Source: Ruminococcaceae bacterium UBA4306 (GTDB lineage Bacteria; Bacillota; Clostridia; Oscillospirales; Acutalibacteraceae). Taken from it: DNA of 5,397 nucleotides. The notes beneath the pieces are model-generated. The model was not told the origin of the DNA. It ran no database searches and saw only the letters and a list, made by a program, of their open reading frames with translations. The stretch lies in NCBI GenBank assembly GCA_002394725.1, contig DGUQ01000202.1, positions 8,459-13,855 of the forward strand, read 5' to 3'. The position numbers were made by a program, and so were the translations under genes. Of the stretch, positions 1 to 5,397 are shown one piece after another; position 1 is the stretch's first letter; every line of letters begins with the position of its first letter.

Positions 1-1085
1 AACGCCTTGCGGTTGACGAACTCCATCGTCTTGCCGGACAGGAAGTTCAGACCGTCCACATTCTCGGGATCGGTGCCGAGCTTGATCTCTCTCTGCACGC
101 TGTCAAAGAGGACGACGGTCTCAAAGAGATTGCGTCTGCCGTCCTGGATGTACTGACCCATACTGTGCAGGTCGGTGGAGAAGATGACGGACGCCGGGAA
201 GATGCCCTTCTGATCCTTACCCTCCGATTCGCCGTAGAGCTGCTTGAACCACTCGTTCATCAAGGTGAACGCCGGCTCGTAAGAAACGAGGATCTCGGTG
301 GTCTTGCCCTTGTTGTAGAGCATATTGCGGATCGCGGCGTATTTGTAGCAATCGTTCTTGTCCAGATCGGGATCGGCAAACTTGTCCTGCGCGTCCTTAG
401 CGCCCTGCATCAGCGCGTCGATATCGGCGCCGGATACCGCGATCGGCAAAAGACCGACTGCGGTCAGAACACTGTAACGGCCGCCGACGTCATCCGGTAC
501 GACAAAGGTCTCGTAGCCCTCGCGGTCGGCGAGCTGCTTTAAGGTGCCGCGCGCCTTATCGGTGGTGCAGAAGATGCGCTCCTTGGCGCCGTCCTTGCCG
601 TACTTCTTCTCGAGCATCTCGCGGAATACACGGAACGCGATCGCGGGCTCGGTGGTCGTGCCGGACTTAGAGATCATGTTGATGGAAACATCCTTGCCCT
701 CACAGATTTCGAGCAGCTCCGCCAAAGCGTTGGAGCTGATGGAGTTACCGGTATAGTAGATCTGCGGCGTATCCTTGCACAGCGCGTTGTAGTTCGGGGA
801 CTTGATGAATTCGATAGCGGCACGGGCGCCCAGATAGGAACCGCCGATACCGATGACAACGAATATATCGGAATTTGACTTGATCTTCTCCGCGGCGACC
901 TTAATGCGCGCGAATTCTTCCTTGTCATAGTCAGTGGGCAGGTTCAGCCAGCCGATAAAGTCGTTGCCGAGACCCTTGCCGGAATGAAGCGCTTCATGAG
1001 CGGCTTTGACGGCAGGGGCGATACCGACATATTCATCGGCGCCCAAAAAGCCCTGTAAATGCTTATCACTTAAAGTTGTAGGCAT
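1..1085 (-). CDS. pgi: Glucose-6-phosphate isomerase, 3' end cut by the window
   Basis: Interconverts glucose 6-phosphate and fructose 6-phosphate in glycolysis and gluconeogenesis in the cytosol. The first 361 residues are present with no internal stop. Bacterial members of this short type have about 450, so roughly the last 90 are beyond the left edge. Visible features are the first SIS-domain phosphate loop [12 protein letters not shown] (78-89), [11 protein letters not shown] (138-148, sugar-phosphate binding), the PGI signature [14 protein letters not shown] (198-211), [14 protein letters not shown] (277-290) with the expected catalytic base E286, and STDLHSMGQ (303-311) with H307, the expected ring-opening histidine. 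The C-terminal catalytic lysine region is not in the window. The gene is monocistronic on its upstream side, with its own promoter, leader and strong ribosome binding site, and it is separated from dacF by a repeat-rich gap. The symbol and function are secure. Confidence 0.96.
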   Translation of the reverse strand, partial: MPTTLSDKHLQGFLGADEYVGIAPAVKAAHEALHSGKGLGNDFIGWLNLPTDYDKEEFARIKVAAEKIKSNSDIFVVIGIGGSYLGARAAIEFIKSPNYNALCKDTPQIYYTGNSISSNALAELLEICEGKDVSINMISKSGTTTEPAIAFRVFREMLEKKYGKDGAKERIFCTTDKARGTLKQLADREGYETFVVPDDVGGRYSVLTAVGLLPIAVSGADIDALMQGAKDAQDKFADPDLDKNDCYKYAAIRNMLYNKGKTTEILVSYEPAFTLMNEWFKQLYGESEGKDQKGIFPASVIFSTDLHSMGQYIQDGRRNLFETVVLFDSVQREIKLGTDPENVDGLNFLSGKTMEFVNRKA

Positions 1086-1090
1086 AAATA

Positions 1091-1098
1091 CCCTCCTT
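1091..1098 (-). promoter_or_regulatory. Ribosome binding site of pgi
   Basis: AAGGAGGG on the minus strand, 5 bases before the ATG at 1085. It is a near-perfect Shine-Dalgarno sequence in open, AT-rich context, consistent with a strongly translated glycolytic gene, and it fixes the start. Confidence 0.85.
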
Positions 1099-1107
1099 AT
1101 AATTCCC

Positions 1108-1163
1108 AAGAAGAAATATAATGCGTCCATGTTTCTTTGCAGGAAATATACATACTTCTTCTT
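1108..1163 (-). promoter_or_regulatory. Long stem-loop in the pgi leader
   Basis: In the pgi mRNA, AAGAAGAAGTAT (from 1163) pairs with ATATTTCTTCTT (ending at 1108). This gives 12 bp with one G-U pair around a 32-base loop. It begins close to the predicted transcript start and ends about ten bases before the ribosome binding site, which it leaves free. It fits a 5' stabilising stem. It has no features of a riboswitch class that I recognise. Confidence 0.5.
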
Positions 1164-1177
1164 ATATGATTAATAGC

Positions 1178-1206
1178 ATTATACTATATTTCGATGGGCT
1201 TTGCAA
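1178..1206 (-). promoter_or_regulatory. Sigma-A-type promoter of pgi
   Basis: Minus-strand TTGCAA (1206-1201), exactly 17 bp of spacer, then a perfect TATAAT (1183-1178). Transcription would start near 1171, giving a leader of about 85 bases before the pgi ATG. The AT-rich sequence upstream, around 1210-1250, could help RNA polymerase bind. No operator or cre-like site was recognised. Confidence 0.8.
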
Positions 1207-1305
1207 GATTTTTATCCGATTTATTATGAATGAATTCTAAACTTTGTTAGGAAAACAGGCAAGGTACACAAGATGTTGAGAACATATTTATTGATATATC
1301 ATATC

Positions 1306-1434
1306 GGACACGCGCGTATCGACGTACCGAAAGCCCACAACTTCAAAGAGAATTGTAGGGTACGGCGCTTGTCGACGTACCGAAAGCACGCAACTTCGCA
1401 GAGAATTGTAGGGTACGGCGCTTGTCGACGTACC
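1306..1434. repeat. 53-bp tandem repeat array, about 2.4 units, each with a small hairpin core
   Basis: Units start at 1306, 1359 and 1412 with an exact 53-bp period; the third stops after its 23-bp core. Taken in the phase 1319-1371 against 1372-1424, two units differ at only 4 of 53 positions. The core has 6-bp arms GGTACG and CGTACC, an inner 1x1 mismatch, two further pairs and a 5-base loop, and it is preceded by TTGTAGGG. The first core (1306-1328) matches the others at 17 of 23 positions and has lost its GGTACG arm. The array produces a spurious 67-codon open frame (1273-1476) and encodes nothing credible. Confidence 0.85.
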
Positions 1435-1474
1435 GCGTGGCAGGAACGTTTCTATCCTATCTCACGTTTTCGAT

Positions 1475-1504
1475 AACAAAACCGCCCGTCATTCTCGGAA
1501 GCGG
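1475..1504 (-). terminator. Possible rho-independent terminator of dacF
   Basis: On the minus strand, CCGCTT pairs with GGGCGG (four Watson-Crick and two G-U pairs, 11-base loop) and is followed directly by TTTTGTT. It lies about 180 bases after the dacF stop and upstream of the pgi promoter, where a terminator would be expected. The stem is short and partly wobble-paired, so the call is tentative. Confidence 0.35.
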
Positions 1505-1597
1505 GGATATGCTCCGCGTTTGGATGATATAAAACGGAAAGGTTGCGGTACGTCATAAATGCCGTACCCTACGGAAGGATTGATATACTTCGCGTTT
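1496..1597 (+). repeat. Imperfect 26-bp direct repeat flanking the inverted hairpin copy
   Basis: The two copies are 1496-1521 and 1572-1597, exactly 76 bp apart. They match at 20 of 26 positions in three blocks: CGGAAG, GATAT and CGCGTTT. The inverted hairpin copy (1547-1572) lies between them. They may be the ends of an older duplication of the intergenic repeat. No coding role is visible. Confidence 0.5.
1547..1572. repeat. Inverted copy of the array's hairpin core
   Basis: This is a diverged copy of the core at 1355-1381 and 1408-1434 in the opposite orientation. Its end GCCGTACCCTAC is the exact reverse complement of GTAGGGTACGGC in both direct copies. The 6-bp arms are identical and the 1x1 mismatch is kept. 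The inner pairs change from CG/CG to CA/TG and the loop from 5 to 4 bases, so pairing survives sequence change. Confidence 0.7.
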
Positions 1598-1602
1598 AGG
1601 TG

Positions 1603-1630
1603 GCGTTTCGACAAACGCTTCTGGAGAAGC
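1603..1630. other. Two overlapping perfect short hairpins downstream of dacF
   Basis: GCGTTT-CGAC-AAACGC (1603-1618, 6-bp stem, 4-base loop) and GCTTC-TGGA-GAAGC (1617-1630, 5-bp stem) share two bases, so both cannot form completely at once. They start about 50 bases past the dacF stop. Neither is followed by a U tract on either strand, so I do not call a terminator. A 10-bp palindrome ATACGCGTAT follows at 1633-1642. Confidence 0.4.
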
Positions 1631-1680
1631 AGATACGCGTATTACACCCCTCCCCTACAAATCAACATTACACCGCCTCA

Positions 1681-2820
1681 TTACAATTTCACCATCGATC
1701 GGAACAACAATTTCAGGACACTGCCAAAGCTCTTTTCTTCCACCGCTTCATCCGCCGTGATATCGAAGGACGCGATCTCTTCCTCGCCGAGGGTAAAGCG
1801 CAGACTGCCGACCGTGTCGCCCTTATCAACAGGCGCGGTGATACTCTCGGGGAGCTCGAGATTCTGTTGCAGTCCCCCACCCTCGCCCTTGGGTACGGTG
1901 AGATAGGTCGAGTCATCGCATGAGATCGGCACGGAATTTTGCATACCGCCCTCCACCGTGATCGGAGACAGCTCCTCGTCCAAGCGCAGCTCTCGCGTTT
2001 CAAAATTCGCGAAGCCGTAATCAAGCAGGGTTGCCGCGTCCTTGAAGCGCCCTTTGCCGGTATCCGCGCCCAGCACCACCGCGATTAGGCTCAAGCCATT
2101 ACGCTGAGCGGTTGCCGAGATACACGAGCCGGCGTCACCGGTGGTACCGGTTTTCAATCCCGTGATGCCGTCGTAGCTTTTGAGGAGCTTATTGGTATTG
2201 ACGATCTGGGTCTCTCCCCCACGCAGCTCATCAATCCAGATGGAGGTATAGTCATAGATCTTCTCATGCCGGATCAGCTCGCGCGACATCAGGGCGACGT
2301 CATATGCCGAGGTGATGTGCCCCTCTTCATCCAGTCCGTTGCAGTTCTTGAAGGTGGTGTCCGTCATCCCGAGATCAGCCGCCTTTTTGTTCATCGCCGC
2401 GACAAAATCCTCTTCACTGCCGCACACGAACTCCGCCAGCGCGACTGCCGCGTCATTGGCGGAGGCAACGGCGGTCGCCTTGATCATATCATCCACGCTC
2501 ATCTGCTCGCCTTCCTCGAGCCAGATATCGGAGCCGCCCATCGAAGCGGCATGCGCGGAAGCGGTCACGACGTCATCCATATGGATCTTGCCGCTGTCAA
2601 CCGCCTCCATCACAAGCGTCAGGGTCATTACCTTCGTGATGGAAGCGCAGGCACGCTGCTCATGCGCATTTTTCTCAAAAAGAATTTTACCCGAGTTGGC
2701 GTCCATCAATACCGCCGCAGGTGACGCGATATCTCCCTCGCTCAAAGCGCTGACGGAAGCGGTCGGGATCAACAGCATCAGAACGGATAGGAAGATTGCG
2801 GTCATATGTTTTATCTTCAT
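1681..2820 (-). CDS. dacF: Serine-type D-alanyl-D-alanine carboxypeptidase (low-molecular-weight PBP, DacF/PBP5-like)
   Basis: Removes the terminal D-Ala from peptidoglycan pentapeptides outside the membrane. The 379-residue protein starts with a signal peptide: Lys-rich residues 1-5, a hydrophobic stretch about 8-22, and probable cleavage after SVSA (residue 25). The peptidase S11 domain (about 28-260) has all three active-site motifs: S60-I-T-K63 (nucleophile and general base), S120-A-N122 and K223-T-G225. A PBP5-type C-terminal beta domain follows (about 275-365). The last residues (about 364-379, SVLKLLFRSMVKL) look like the amphipathic membrane anchor of this family. The symbol is less certain than the function, since DacA, DacB and DacF are paralogues that are hard to tell apart by eye. 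A second in-frame ATG (codon 6, at 2805) would also leave a working signal peptide. I kept 2820 because GAGAGG stands at a usable distance upstream, although that site is buried in a hairpin. I see no promoter in the 104 bp after ispF. Confidence 0.93.
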   Translation of the reverse strand: MKIKHMTAIFLSVLMLLIPTASVSALSEGDIASPAAVLMDANSGKILFEKNAHEQRACASITKVMTLTLVMEAVDSGKIHMDDVVTASAHAASMGGSDIWLEEGEQMSVDDMIKATAVASANDAAVALAEFVCGSEEDFVAAMNKKAADLGMTDTTFKNCNGLDEEGHITSAYDVALMSRELIRHEKIYDYTSIWIDELRGGETQIVNTNKLLKSYDGITGLKTGTTGDAGSCISATAQRNGLSLIAVVLGADTGKGRFKDAATLLDYGFANFETRELRLDEELSPITVEGGMQNSVPISCDDSTYLTVPKGEGGGLQQNLELPESITAPVDKGDTVGSLRFTLGEEEIASFDITADEAVEEKSFGSVLKLLFRSMVKL

Positions 2821-2859
2821 AAAAAAGCACCTCTCTCAATATGTCTATGAGAGAGGCAC
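2821..2859 (-). terminator. Hairpin plus U6 directly before dacF: intrinsic terminator/attenuator that also masks the ribosome binding site
   Basis: On the minus-strand RNA, CCTCTCTCA pairs perfectly with TGAGAGAGG (9 bp, 9-base loop at 2839-2847). Two G-U pairs and one C-G pair extend the stem to 12 bp. These pairs form only in the minus-strand transcript, which suggests that strand is the functional one. Six U residues (2826-2821) follow at once, and the dacF ATG comes next at 2820. The 3' arm contains GAGAGG, the only credible dacF ribosome binding site. The element could end most metY-ispD-ispF transcripts, attenuate dacF, limit dacF translation, or do all of these. The structure is read directly from sequence; its role is inference. 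Confidence 0.65.
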
Positions 2860-2924
2860 ACAAAACATGCTTATGACATTTTAATTAGATACGATTGGAC
2901 GCGAGCGCCTTTTAGCGTTGTCTG

Positions 2925-3398
2925 TTACACTTCTTCCAACAAGCAGACCGCGGTCGCGGACATGCCCTGCATGGAGCCGGTAAAGCCCAAGCCCTCCTCC
3001 GTGGTCGCCTTGACGCTCACGGCGCTTTTCTTCAAGCCGCAGGCTACCGCGATGTTGGAGCGCATCTCGTCGATATACGGCGCGAGCTTCGGCTCCTGAG
3101 CGCAGATGGTGCAGTCGATATTGTGGGGCTTAAAGCCGTTTTCCTCGATCAAGCCGACCACATCCCAGAGCAGTTTGGTGCTCTCGGCGTCCTTGTACTT
3201 GGGATCGGTGTCGGGAAAATGCTTGCCGATATCGCCGAGCGCCGCCGCGCCCAACAGCGCGTCCATCACGGCATGGAGCAGGACGTCCGCGTCGGAATGA
3301 CCGTCGAGCCCCATCTCATACGGGATCTCGACGCCGCCGAGGATCAGCTCTCTGCCTTTTTTAAAACGATGTACGTCATATCCGTGTCCGATTCTCAT
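2925..3398 (-). CDS. ispF: 2-C-methyl-D-erythritol 2,4-cyclodiphosphate synthase (MEP pathway step 5)
   Basis: Cyclises CDP-methylerythritol 2-phosphate to methylerythritol cyclodiphosphate with loss of CMP. The family is a cytosolic homotrimer with active sites at subunit interfaces. The 157-residue protein is full length. The N-terminal [11 protein letters not shown] carries metal ligands D8 and H10, and the third ligand H42 lies in [17 protein letters not shown]34 and S35 (LDGHSDAD) are in the mobile substrate loop. [12 protein letters not shown] (55-66) and the C-terminal [12 protein letters not shown] (130-141, with T132-T133-E134 at the cytidine/phosphate side) are signature blocks. It follows ispD by 26 bases with a modest AAAGGGTG ribosome binding site, so the two are almost certainly co-transcribed. 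They are separate genes here, not the IspDF fusion found in some bacteria. ispE, the step between them, is absent from the window. Confidence 0.96.
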   Translation of the reverse strand: MRIGHGYDVHRFKKGRELILGGVEIPYEMGLDGHSDADVLLHAVMDALLGAAALGDIGKHFPDTDPKYKDAESTKLLWDVVGLIEENGFKPHNIDCTICAQEPKLAPYIDEMRSNIAVACGLKKSAVSVKATTEEGLGFTGSMQGMSATAVCLLEEV

Positions 3399-3424
3399 AC
3401 AGTCGCACCCTTTCTTTCAGTTGA

Positions 3425-4114
3425 TTATTTTCTCTTTTTGAGCAATGACTCCGCCAGCGTGATATCCACCGGGGTGGTGAGCTTGATGTTGGAATATTCT
3501 CCGCGGATCAAACGCACCTTTTCACCGATCGCCTCGACCATCGAGCAATCGTCCGTTACGGCGAGCTGATTCTTTTCCGCATGCTCCATCGCGCGGCGGT
3601 ACAGCTCCTTTTCAAATATCTGAGGCGTTTGTACCGCCCACATGGCGGAGCGGTCGGGCGTGGATAAGATCACACCGTTTTCATCGATCATCTTGACGGT
3701 ATCCGTCACGGGAGTACCGGGAGCCGCCGCGCCGCATTCAAACGCCGTTTTGAGCACCTTCTCGATCTGCTCGGGTGTGATCAATACTCTCGCGCCGTCG
3801 TGGATCGCGTAATGCGTCACACGCTTATCCGCGGCAAGGATACCCCTTTTGACGCTCAGTGTACGGGTAGCGCCGCCGGAGGTGACAGAGCTGACCTTCT
3901 TGAAATCAAAGGCGATATGCGCGATACTGTCGATATCGCCGGATCGCGCCACGACGATGATCTCGTCGATCAGCCTGCAATCCTGAAACGCCTTGAGTGT
4001 ATATTCGATCGCCGCGTGACCGTTGAGGGGGATCAGCTGCTTGGACATCTTGAAGCCCATACGGGTACTGTCGCCTGCCGCAACGATGATCGCGGATGTG
4101 AATCTGTCCGACAT
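3425..4114 (-). CDS. ispD: 2-C-methyl-D-erythritol 4-phosphate cytidylyltransferase (MEP pathway step 3)
   Basis: Couples MEP with CTP to give CDP-methylerythritol and pyrophosphate in the cytosol. The 229-residue protein has the family's normal length. In order it shows the nucleotide-binding loop AAGDSTRMG with R18 and K25 (SKQ), SGGATRTLSV (79-87) with R84 for the cytidine site, the metal-binding IHDGAR (D106, R109), PVTDTVK, R155 ahead of the WAVQTPQIF block, TDDCSMVE (187-194), and K211 in NIKLTTPVD. R18, K25, D106, R109, R155 and K211 appear to correspond to the catalytic and substrate residues known from E. coli IspD. Two motif positions are atypical: D15-S16 in the glycine loop, where G-x-G/T is commoner, and V110, where HD-x-ARP normally has proline. 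The ATG follows the metY stop by one base and has its own GGAG inside the metY end, so translational coupling is likely. ispF follows after 26 bases. Confidence 0.95.
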   Translation of the reverse strand: MSDRFTSAIIVAAGDSTRMGFKMSKQLIPLNGHAAIEYTLKAFQDCRLIDEIIVVARSGDIDSIAHIAFDFKKVSSVTSGGATRTLSVKRGILAADKRVTHYAIHDGARVLITPEQIEKVLKTAFECGAAAPGTPVTDTVKMIDENGVILSTPDRSAMWAVQTPQIFEKELYRRAMEHAEKNQLAVTDDCSMVEAIGEKVRLIRGEYSNIKLTTPVDITLAESLLKKRK

Positions 4115-4115
4115 A

Positions 4116-5381
4116 TTATACCTGCTCCAAAGCCTGCTTGAGATCGGCGATGATATCCTCGGGATCCTCGATACCGACGGACAAACGCACCATATTCGGC
4201 GCGATACCGGCGTCGATCAGCTGTTGATCGGTGAGCTGACGATGGGTCGTGGACGCCGGATGAAGCACACAGGTGCGCGCGTCCGCGACATGGATGACGA
4301 TCTTCGCGAGCTTTAAGGCTTCCATAAAGCGGACAGCGCCCTCCTTGCCGCCCTTGAGACAGACGGAGATCACGCCGCAGGAGCCGTTGGGCATATACTT
4401 CTTCGCGATATCATAATACTGATTGGATTTCAGACCCGGGTAGTTGACGGATTCGACCTTGTCGTGATTCTCAAGGAACTCGGCGGCAGTCTGCGCGTTG
4501 GAGCAGTGGCGCGCCATTCTCAGCGCCAGGGTATCCAGACCGAGATTGAGCAGGAACGCGTTCTGCGGCGACTGCTGCGCGCCGAAATCGCGCATGAGGT
4601 GGGTACAGCACTTGGTGATATATGCCGCCTTGCCGAACTGCTCGGTGTAAACTACGCCGTGATAGGTCTCATCGGGAGTGGTAAGCATCGGGAAATCGCC
4701 GCTTGTCCAGTCAAAGTTACCGGAATCGACGACGACGCCGCCCAGCGCGACAGCGTGACCGTCCATGTACTTGGAGGTAGAATGAACGACGATATCGGCG
4801 CCCCATTCAAAGGGACGGCAGTTGATCGGGGTCGCGAAGGTATTGTCCACGATCAGCGGCACATGGTGCGCGTGAGCGACCTTGGCGAACATCTCAATAT
4901 CGACCACATCCAGAGAAGGATTGGTGACGGTCTCGATGAATACCGCCTTGGTGTTGGGCTTAAACGCCTTGTCAAGCTCCTCGGCAGTGATGACGGGGCT
5001 GACAAAATCGAACGCGATACCGAGATCACGCAGGGTCTTGTTGAACAGGTTGAACGTACCGCCGTAGATCGCGGCAGACGCGATGACATGATCGCCTGCC
5101 TTGGCGATATTGGTGATACTGATCAGGGACGCTGCCTGTCCGGAGGCTGTCAGCATGGCGCCGACGCCGCCTTCCAGCGCGGCGATCTTGCTCGCGACGG
5201 CGTTGAGCGTGGGGTTTGCCAGACGGGTGTAGAAGCAGCCGTCCGCTTCCAGATCAAACAGCTTGCCCATGGTCTCGGCGCTGTCATAAACAAAGGTCGT
5301 GCTCTGAGCGATCGGAAGGACACGGGGATCGCCGTTCTTCGGCTCATAGCCTGCCTGTACGCATTTTGTATCGATTCTCAT
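4116..5381 (-). CDS. metY: O-acetylhomoserine sulfhydrylase (aminocarboxypropyltransferase), PLP-dependent
   Basis: A cytosolic enzyme that makes homocysteine from O-acetylhomoserine and sulfide, the direct-sulfhydrylation route to methionine. The 421-residue protein has the usual MetY length and is a fold-type I Cys/Met-metabolism PLP enzyme. Visible landmarks are Y51/R53 in FYTRLANPT (contacts the neighbouring subunit's PLP phosphate in this family), the phosphate loop ASGQAA (S80-G81-Q82), Y106 in the IYGGTFNLF segment (stacks on the PLP ring), D179 in VDNTFATP (binds the pyridine nitrogen), the Schiff-base lysine K204 in HSTSKYMDGHA, and R399 in VRLSVGIED (substrate carboxylate). The GNFDWTSGDFP insertion after K204 favours MetY over the shorter MetB/MetC/methionine gamma-lyase relatives. 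I chose the ATG at 5381 because GGAGG lies 8 bases upstream. The reading frame stays open to a TTG at 5396, but that codon overlaps the ribosome binding site. The gene stops one base before ispD. Its promoter and any methionine-responsive leader lie outside the window. Confidence 0.93.
   Translation of the reverse strand: MRIDTKCVQAGYEPKNGDPRVLPIAQSTTFVYDSAETMGKLFDLEADGCFYTRLANPTLNAVASKIAALEGGVGAMLTASGQAASLISITNIAKAGDHVIASAAIYGGTFNLFNKTLRDLGIAFDFVSPVITAEELDKAFKPNTKAVFIETVTNPSLDVVDIEMFAKVAHAHHVPLIVDNTFATPINCRPFEWGADIVVHSTSKYMDGHAVALGGVVVDSGNFDWTSGDFPMLTTPDETYHGVVYTEQFGKAAYITKCCTHLMRDFGAQQSPQNAFLLNLGLDTLALRMARHCSNAQTAAEFLENHDKVESVNYPGLKSNQYYDIAKKYMPNGSCGVISVCLKGGKEGAVRFMEALKLAKIVIHVADARTCVLHPASTTHRQLTDQQLIDAGIAPNMVRLSVGIEDPEDIIADLKQALEQV
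4121..4128 (-). promoter_or_regulatory. Ribosome binding site of ispD, inside the 3' end of metY
   Basis: GGAGCAGG on the minus strand, 6 bases before the ispD ATG. It lies within the last codons of metY, whose TAA is separated from the ATG by a single T. Ribosomes finishing metY would sit on this site, which is the usual layout for translational coupling. Confidence 0.7.
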
Positions 5382-5389
5382 ATCATTTA

Positions 5390-5394
5390 CCTCC
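5390..5394 (-). promoter_or_regulatory. Ribosome binding site of metY
   Basis: GGAGG on the minus strand, 8 bases before the ATG at 5381. It decides the start. The longer open frame would begin at a TTG that runs into this same GGAGG, so the five extra N-terminal residues are not likely to be translated. Another ATG at 5386 is in a different frame and reaches a stop after one further codon. Confidence 0.85.
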
Positions 5395-5397
5395 AAA

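Larger units (their letters stand above)
1086..1680. other. 595-bp gene-free gap between dacF and pgi
   Basis: No open frame here resembles a protein. From the dacF end, the gap holds two short hairpins, the inverted repeat copy, a possible terminator, the 53-bp tandem array, an AT-rich stretch (about 1207-1300), and the pgi promoter and leader. The dacF-proximal two thirds look repeat-derived; the last roughly 120 bp are the regulatory region of pgi. Confidence 0.8.

Noticed and set aside
165..542. Plus-strand open frame of 125 codons opposite pgi, and similar long plus-strand frames opposite dacF, ispF, ispD and metY
   Set aside because: They are antisense shadows of well-supported genes, caused by GC-biased codon positions. 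Their translations are not protein-like and they lack ribosome binding sites.
1274..1302. Weak plus-strand promoter (TTGAGA with TATCAT or TCATAT)
   Set aside because: The spacing and -10 match are poor, and nothing downstream on the plus strand is a credible gene.
1306..1434. CRISPR array
   Set aside because: The units are contiguous and near identical over their whole 53 bp, with no variable spacers, and there are no cas genes.
1273..1476. Plus-strand 67-codon open frame
   Set aside because: It is created by the 53-bp tandem repeat, since 53 is not a multiple of 3. It has no ribosome binding site and its translation looks like no protein family.
2860..2924. Separate dacF promoter in the ispF-dacF gap
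   Set aside because: AT-rich candidates such as TAAAAT have no acceptable -35 box at 16-18 bp, so no promoter is called.
4115..4143. TATAAT on the minus strand at the metY-ispD junction as an ispD promoter
   Set aside because: The sequence 17 bp upstream is TCTCAA, not a -35 box, and the predicted start would lie beyond the ispD ATG. The TATAAT is explained by the metY stop codon and its flanking bases.
5382..5396. Longer metY start at the TTG at 5396
   Set aside because: That TTG overlaps the GGAGG that serves the ATG at 5381, and no other ribosome binding site can be seen for it in the window.

Overview
This window reads as ordinary chromosome from a low-to-medium-GC Gram-positive anaerobe, most likely class Clostridia, perhaps Oscillospirales. 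That placement is inference. It rests on the DacF-type PBP, the Firmicutes-type glucose-6-phosphate isomerase and MetY, strong GGAGG-like ribosome binding sites, a consensus sigma-A promoter, and a 'TTGTAGGG + hairpin' intergenic repeat of a style I associate with such genomes. No marker gene fixes a species.

Every supported gene lies on the minus strand, so transcription runs from high to low coordinates. The order is metY (O-acetylhomoserine sulfhydrylase, 5381-4116), ispD (4114-3425), ispF (3398-2925), dacF (D,D-carboxypeptidase, 2820-1681), a 595-bp gene-free gap full of repeats (1680-1086), then pgi (glucose-6-phosphate isomerase, from 1085 and cut by the left edge). metY and ispD are one base apart, and ispD and ispF are 26 bases apart, so these three look like one transcription unit whose promoter lies beyond the right edge. 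dacF follows after 104 bp in which I find no convincing promoter. Instead there is a hairpin plus U6 directly before the dacF start codon, which also buries its Shine-Dalgarno sequence. pgi is a separate unit with its own promoter (TTGCAA-17 bp-TATAAT).

Functionally, metY makes homocysteine for methionine synthesis. ispD and ispF are steps 3 and 5 of the MEP isoprenoid pathway; ispE, the step between them, is not here. DacF trims peptidoglycan pentapeptides outside the membrane, and Pgi is the second glycolytic step. IspD/IspF and DacF share a loose cell-envelope theme, because the MEP pathway feeds undecaprenyl phosphate.

I found no undescribed multi-gene system. The parts worth a second look are non-coding: the 53-bp tandem repeat with an inverted, covarying hairpin copy in the dacF-pgi gap, the attenuator-like hairpin at the dacF start, and a long stem in the pgi leader.
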